From an uncultured Clostridia bacterium (GTDB lineage Bacteria; Bacillota; Clostridia; TANB77; CAG-508): DNA of 64,000 bases. The notes under the pieces were generated by a model, which made no database searches, was not told the DNA's origin, and worked only from the letters and a program-made list of their open reading frames with translations. Below, in pieces: positions 62,348 to 64,000 of the stretch (the stretch's first letter is position 1; each line of letters begins with the position of its first letter). The position numbers and the translations under genes are program-made. The stretch covers positions 1 to 64,000 of the forward strand of contig CALXWW010000006.1 of the NCBI GenBank assembly GCA_944392545.1, given 5' to 3'.

Positions 62348-62659
62348 TTATTTTAACATAGCTTTAATTTCTTCTTTATCCTGTACTCCTACACTTCTTC
62401 CTACTTCATTACCATTTTTAAATACTATAAATGTTGGTATACTCATCACATCATATTTTATTGCTAAATCTCTTTCTTCATCTATATTAATCTTTCCTAC
62501 TTTTATAGAATCTCCCATTTCCTCTGCGACTTCATCTATTACTGGTGACATCATTCTACAAGGTCCACACCAACTAGCCCAAAAGTCTACCAAAACCATT
62601 TTTTCTGAATTTAATACCTCTTCATTAAAATTATTTTTGCTTAAAGTTATAACTGACAT
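62348..62659 (-). CDS. trxA: Thioredoxin
   Basis: This is a protein of 103 residues with the active site WCGPC near 31-35 and the cis-proline region SIPTF near 74. It reduces disulfides in cytoplasmic proteins and is itself reduced by the thioredoxin reductase encoded 75 bases upstream. TAGGAGGTAAAGGAT precedes the ATG. Confidence 0.97.
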   Translation of the reverse strand: MSVITLSKNNFNEEVLNSEKMVLVDFWASWCGPCRMMSPVIDEVAEEMGDSIKVGKINIDEERDLAIKYDVMSIPTFIVFKNGNEVGRSVGVQDKEEIKAMLK

Positions 62660-62734
62660 ATCCTTTACCTCCTAAATCTATTTTTATTATTATTTAAATA
62701 TTTTATTCGTTAAAAATATCTTTTTTCCTATCAT

Positions 62735-63598
62735 TTAATTTTCATTTATGTTTAATTTTTTTATTATATCCAGTGCAGCAATTGCACCTTCATATACAGC
62801 TTTATTTACTTGCAATAGTCCTCCTGTACAATCTCCACAAGCATATAACTTTCTTACTGTCGTTTGCATATTTTCATTAGTAACTATGTTATTTTCTTTT
62901 ATAACTGCACCAATTTTTCTTGCTAAGTCTATGCTTGATGCTGTTCCTACAGCTATAAATACACCTTCTATCTTTTTACTACTATTATTGTCAAATTCTA
63001 TTTCTTTTATTACGTTTTCTCCTCTAAATTCTCTTATTGGAGTTTCATCCACCTCAAAATCTGAAGTACTTCTATTTTCTATTATTTTTTGACCGTTTGT
63101 TAAAATTGTTACAGATTTTGCAATTGGCTTCAATGTTTCTGCTTCATGTATTGCATAATTCCCACTTCCAACTACTGCTACGTCCTTATCTTTATAGAAA
63201 AATCCATCACATATTGCACAATAACTAATTCCTTTTCCTTCAAATTCCTTTAATCCTTTTACTTTAGGCGCCACCCTATTTGTACCTGTAGCAATTATTA
63301 CATATTTTGCTTGATACTCATTATTTACTGTTCTTACAATAAAATTTTCTTCAAAAGATATATTAGTAACTTCGTCTTTTTCTATTGGAATTTCTAATTT
63401 TTTTGCTTGTTTTATCCCTATATCATATAATTCTTCTCCTGAAATTGTCTCAACTCCATAATAATTTTCTATCTCGTTAGCTTTTTTAAGTGCAGAATTT
63501 CCATCAGTTATTATACATATATTTTTTTGAGCTCTTTTTAAGTATATACTTGCAGATATTCCTGCAGGCCCACTTCCTATTATAATAACGTCATACAT
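62735..63598 (-). CDS. trxB: Thioredoxin reductase
   Basis: This is a flavoprotein of 287 residues, slightly shorter than the usual 305-315. The FAD-binding motif is GSGPAGISASIYLKRA near 8-23, the redox-active pair is CAICDG near 132-137, the NAD(P)-binding motif is VGSGNYAIHEAE near 147 and the final FAD motif is ACGDCTGG near 254. NYAIHEAE replaces the usual GDSAMEEA, so the cofactor preference (NADPH or other donor) is uncertain. It forms a pair with trxA. Confidence 0.94.
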   Translation of the reverse strand: MYDVIIIGSGPAGISASIYLKRAQKNICIITDGNSALKKANEIENYYGVETISGEELYDIGIKQAKKLEIPIEKDEVTNISFEENFIVRTVNNEYQAKYVIIATGTNRVAPKVKGLKEFEGKGISYCAICDGFFYKDKDVAVVGSGNYAIHEAETLKPIAKSVTILTNGQKIIENRSTSDFEVDETPIREFRGENVIKEIEFDNNSSKKIEGVFIAVGTASSIDLARKIGAVIKENNIVTNENMQTTVRKLYACGDCTGGLLQVNKAVYEGAIAALDIIKKLNINEN

Positions 63599-63639
63599 AT
63601 CTATACTACCTCCGACTATACTTGTTACTTTTATTTACT

Positions 63640-64000
63640 TCACATTAAATCATACATATTTTTAAAAGCATATCCATTTTTCTTTAAATATTTTATTACA
63701 TCCTCTAAAGTTTCATATGTTATTTTTTTGTCCGGTGCATCATGCATTAAGATAACTACATTATTCCATCCATTCATGGTTTCTTTTAAATTACTCATTA
63801 TCTCTTCTTTTGTATCTGCACCTTCTGCATCATATGTAAGTGCATTCCAGTCTAAATATGCTATTCCTTGTTTATTTAGTTCTTTTTTTGCTTTTTTCTT
63901 TACTTTTTCATATGGTCCTCCGTACGAACCTCCTGGAAATCTAAATAAATTGCTTGAATATTCTGGGTTTCCCAAAGCATCCTGTATAGCTTTCTCCGTT
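63640..64000 (-). CDS. Polysaccharide deacetylase (NodB domain), N-terminus beyond window edge
   Basis: The frame is open to the window end. The visible C-terminal 119 residues contain FRFPGGSYGG, YLDWNALTYDA and NNVVILMHDAPDK, the later catalytic motifs of NodB-type deacetylases (family CE4), which remove acetyl groups from peptidoglycan or other glycans outside the membrane. The catalytic Asp-Asp and HxxxH motifs expected earlier lie outside the window. The final helix (TLEDVIKYLKKNGYAFKNMYDL) is typical. Confidence 0.88.
   Translation of the reverse strand, partial: TEKAIQDALGNPEYSSNLFRFPGGSYGGPYEKVKKKAKKELNKQGIAYLDWNALTYDAEGADTKEEIMSNLKETMNGWNNVVILMHDAPDKKITYETLEDVIKYLKKNGYAFKNMYDLM

Overview
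The window comes from a low-GC, Gram-positive, endospore-forming bacterium, most likely an uncultured gut-type member of the Clostridia (Bacillota). The evidence is strongly AT-rich DNA, AGGAGG-type ribosome binding sites, spore genes (cotJA, cotJB, ytxC and a TIGR04086 membrane protein), a T-box leader on ileS, a class B sortase, a two-gene transketolase and the ylxM-ffh-rpsP-khpA-rimM-trmD-rplS cluster. Most genes lie on the minus strand. The plus-strand genes are traX (22.4 kb), the tsaE/tsaB-rimI/Lon-like group (41.6-45.6 kb) and two thioesterases (55.9-57.2 kb).

Region 1-5.5 kb is an accessory island, probably the edge of an integrative/conjugative element or prophage next to the cotJ genes. 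It holds a truncated gene and its paralogue, an ArdA-like antirestriction protein, a DUF3560 protein, a small membrane protein too short for routine gene calling, an AP2-domain gene broken by an in-frame TGA, a SAM synthetase and a RadC/JAB protein. Six of these otherwise unrelated proteins end in the same kind of acidic tail with an aromatic residue at or next to the end (EEEFE-like). This is the most unusual signal in the window. It could be a shared docking or translocation tag for element-encoded proteins.

Region 5.6-22 kb is chromosomal: cotJA-cotJB (without cotJC beside them), pyk, a polyprenol-type glycosyltransferase, ytxC, a rhodanese, a reduced secF and a divergent secD, an HD protein, a WG-repeat protein, a frameshifted tgt followed by queA, a membrane-anchored HExxH protein, and ileS under T-box control. 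Region 22-35 kb carries traX, then ctpA, two coiled-coil M23 hydrolases and ftsX-ftsE (a cell-wall hydrolase activation module), a split transketolase, a UPF0182 membrane protein, ftsY and an ORF6N protein with a PLD-like tail. Region 36-41.4 kb carries an unknown membrane protein, tRNA-Thr(CGT) and two large exported SH3-domain proteins, one a glucosaminidase with a C-terminal dockerin.

Region 41.5-57 kb carries tsaE, a TsaB-RimI fusion and a Lon-like protease, then the ribosome/SRP cluster, then a thymidylate/folate operon headed by a DnaB-like helicase (helicase, radical SAM protein, thyA, folA, acyltransferase), then an acyl-CoA thioesterase with a frameshift and an intact acyl-ACP thioesterase. 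Region 57-64 kb pairs a class B sortase with a surface protein ending in an NPVTG sorting signal, then a YcaO protein, trxA, trxB and a truncated polysaccharide deacetylase.

Three genes (AP2, tgt, thioesterase) are each broken by a single-base change, so sequence error has to be weighed for all three. A ~60-bp dispersed element sits just upstream of the ribosome binding site of two unrelated genes (ftsE and the Lon-like protease).
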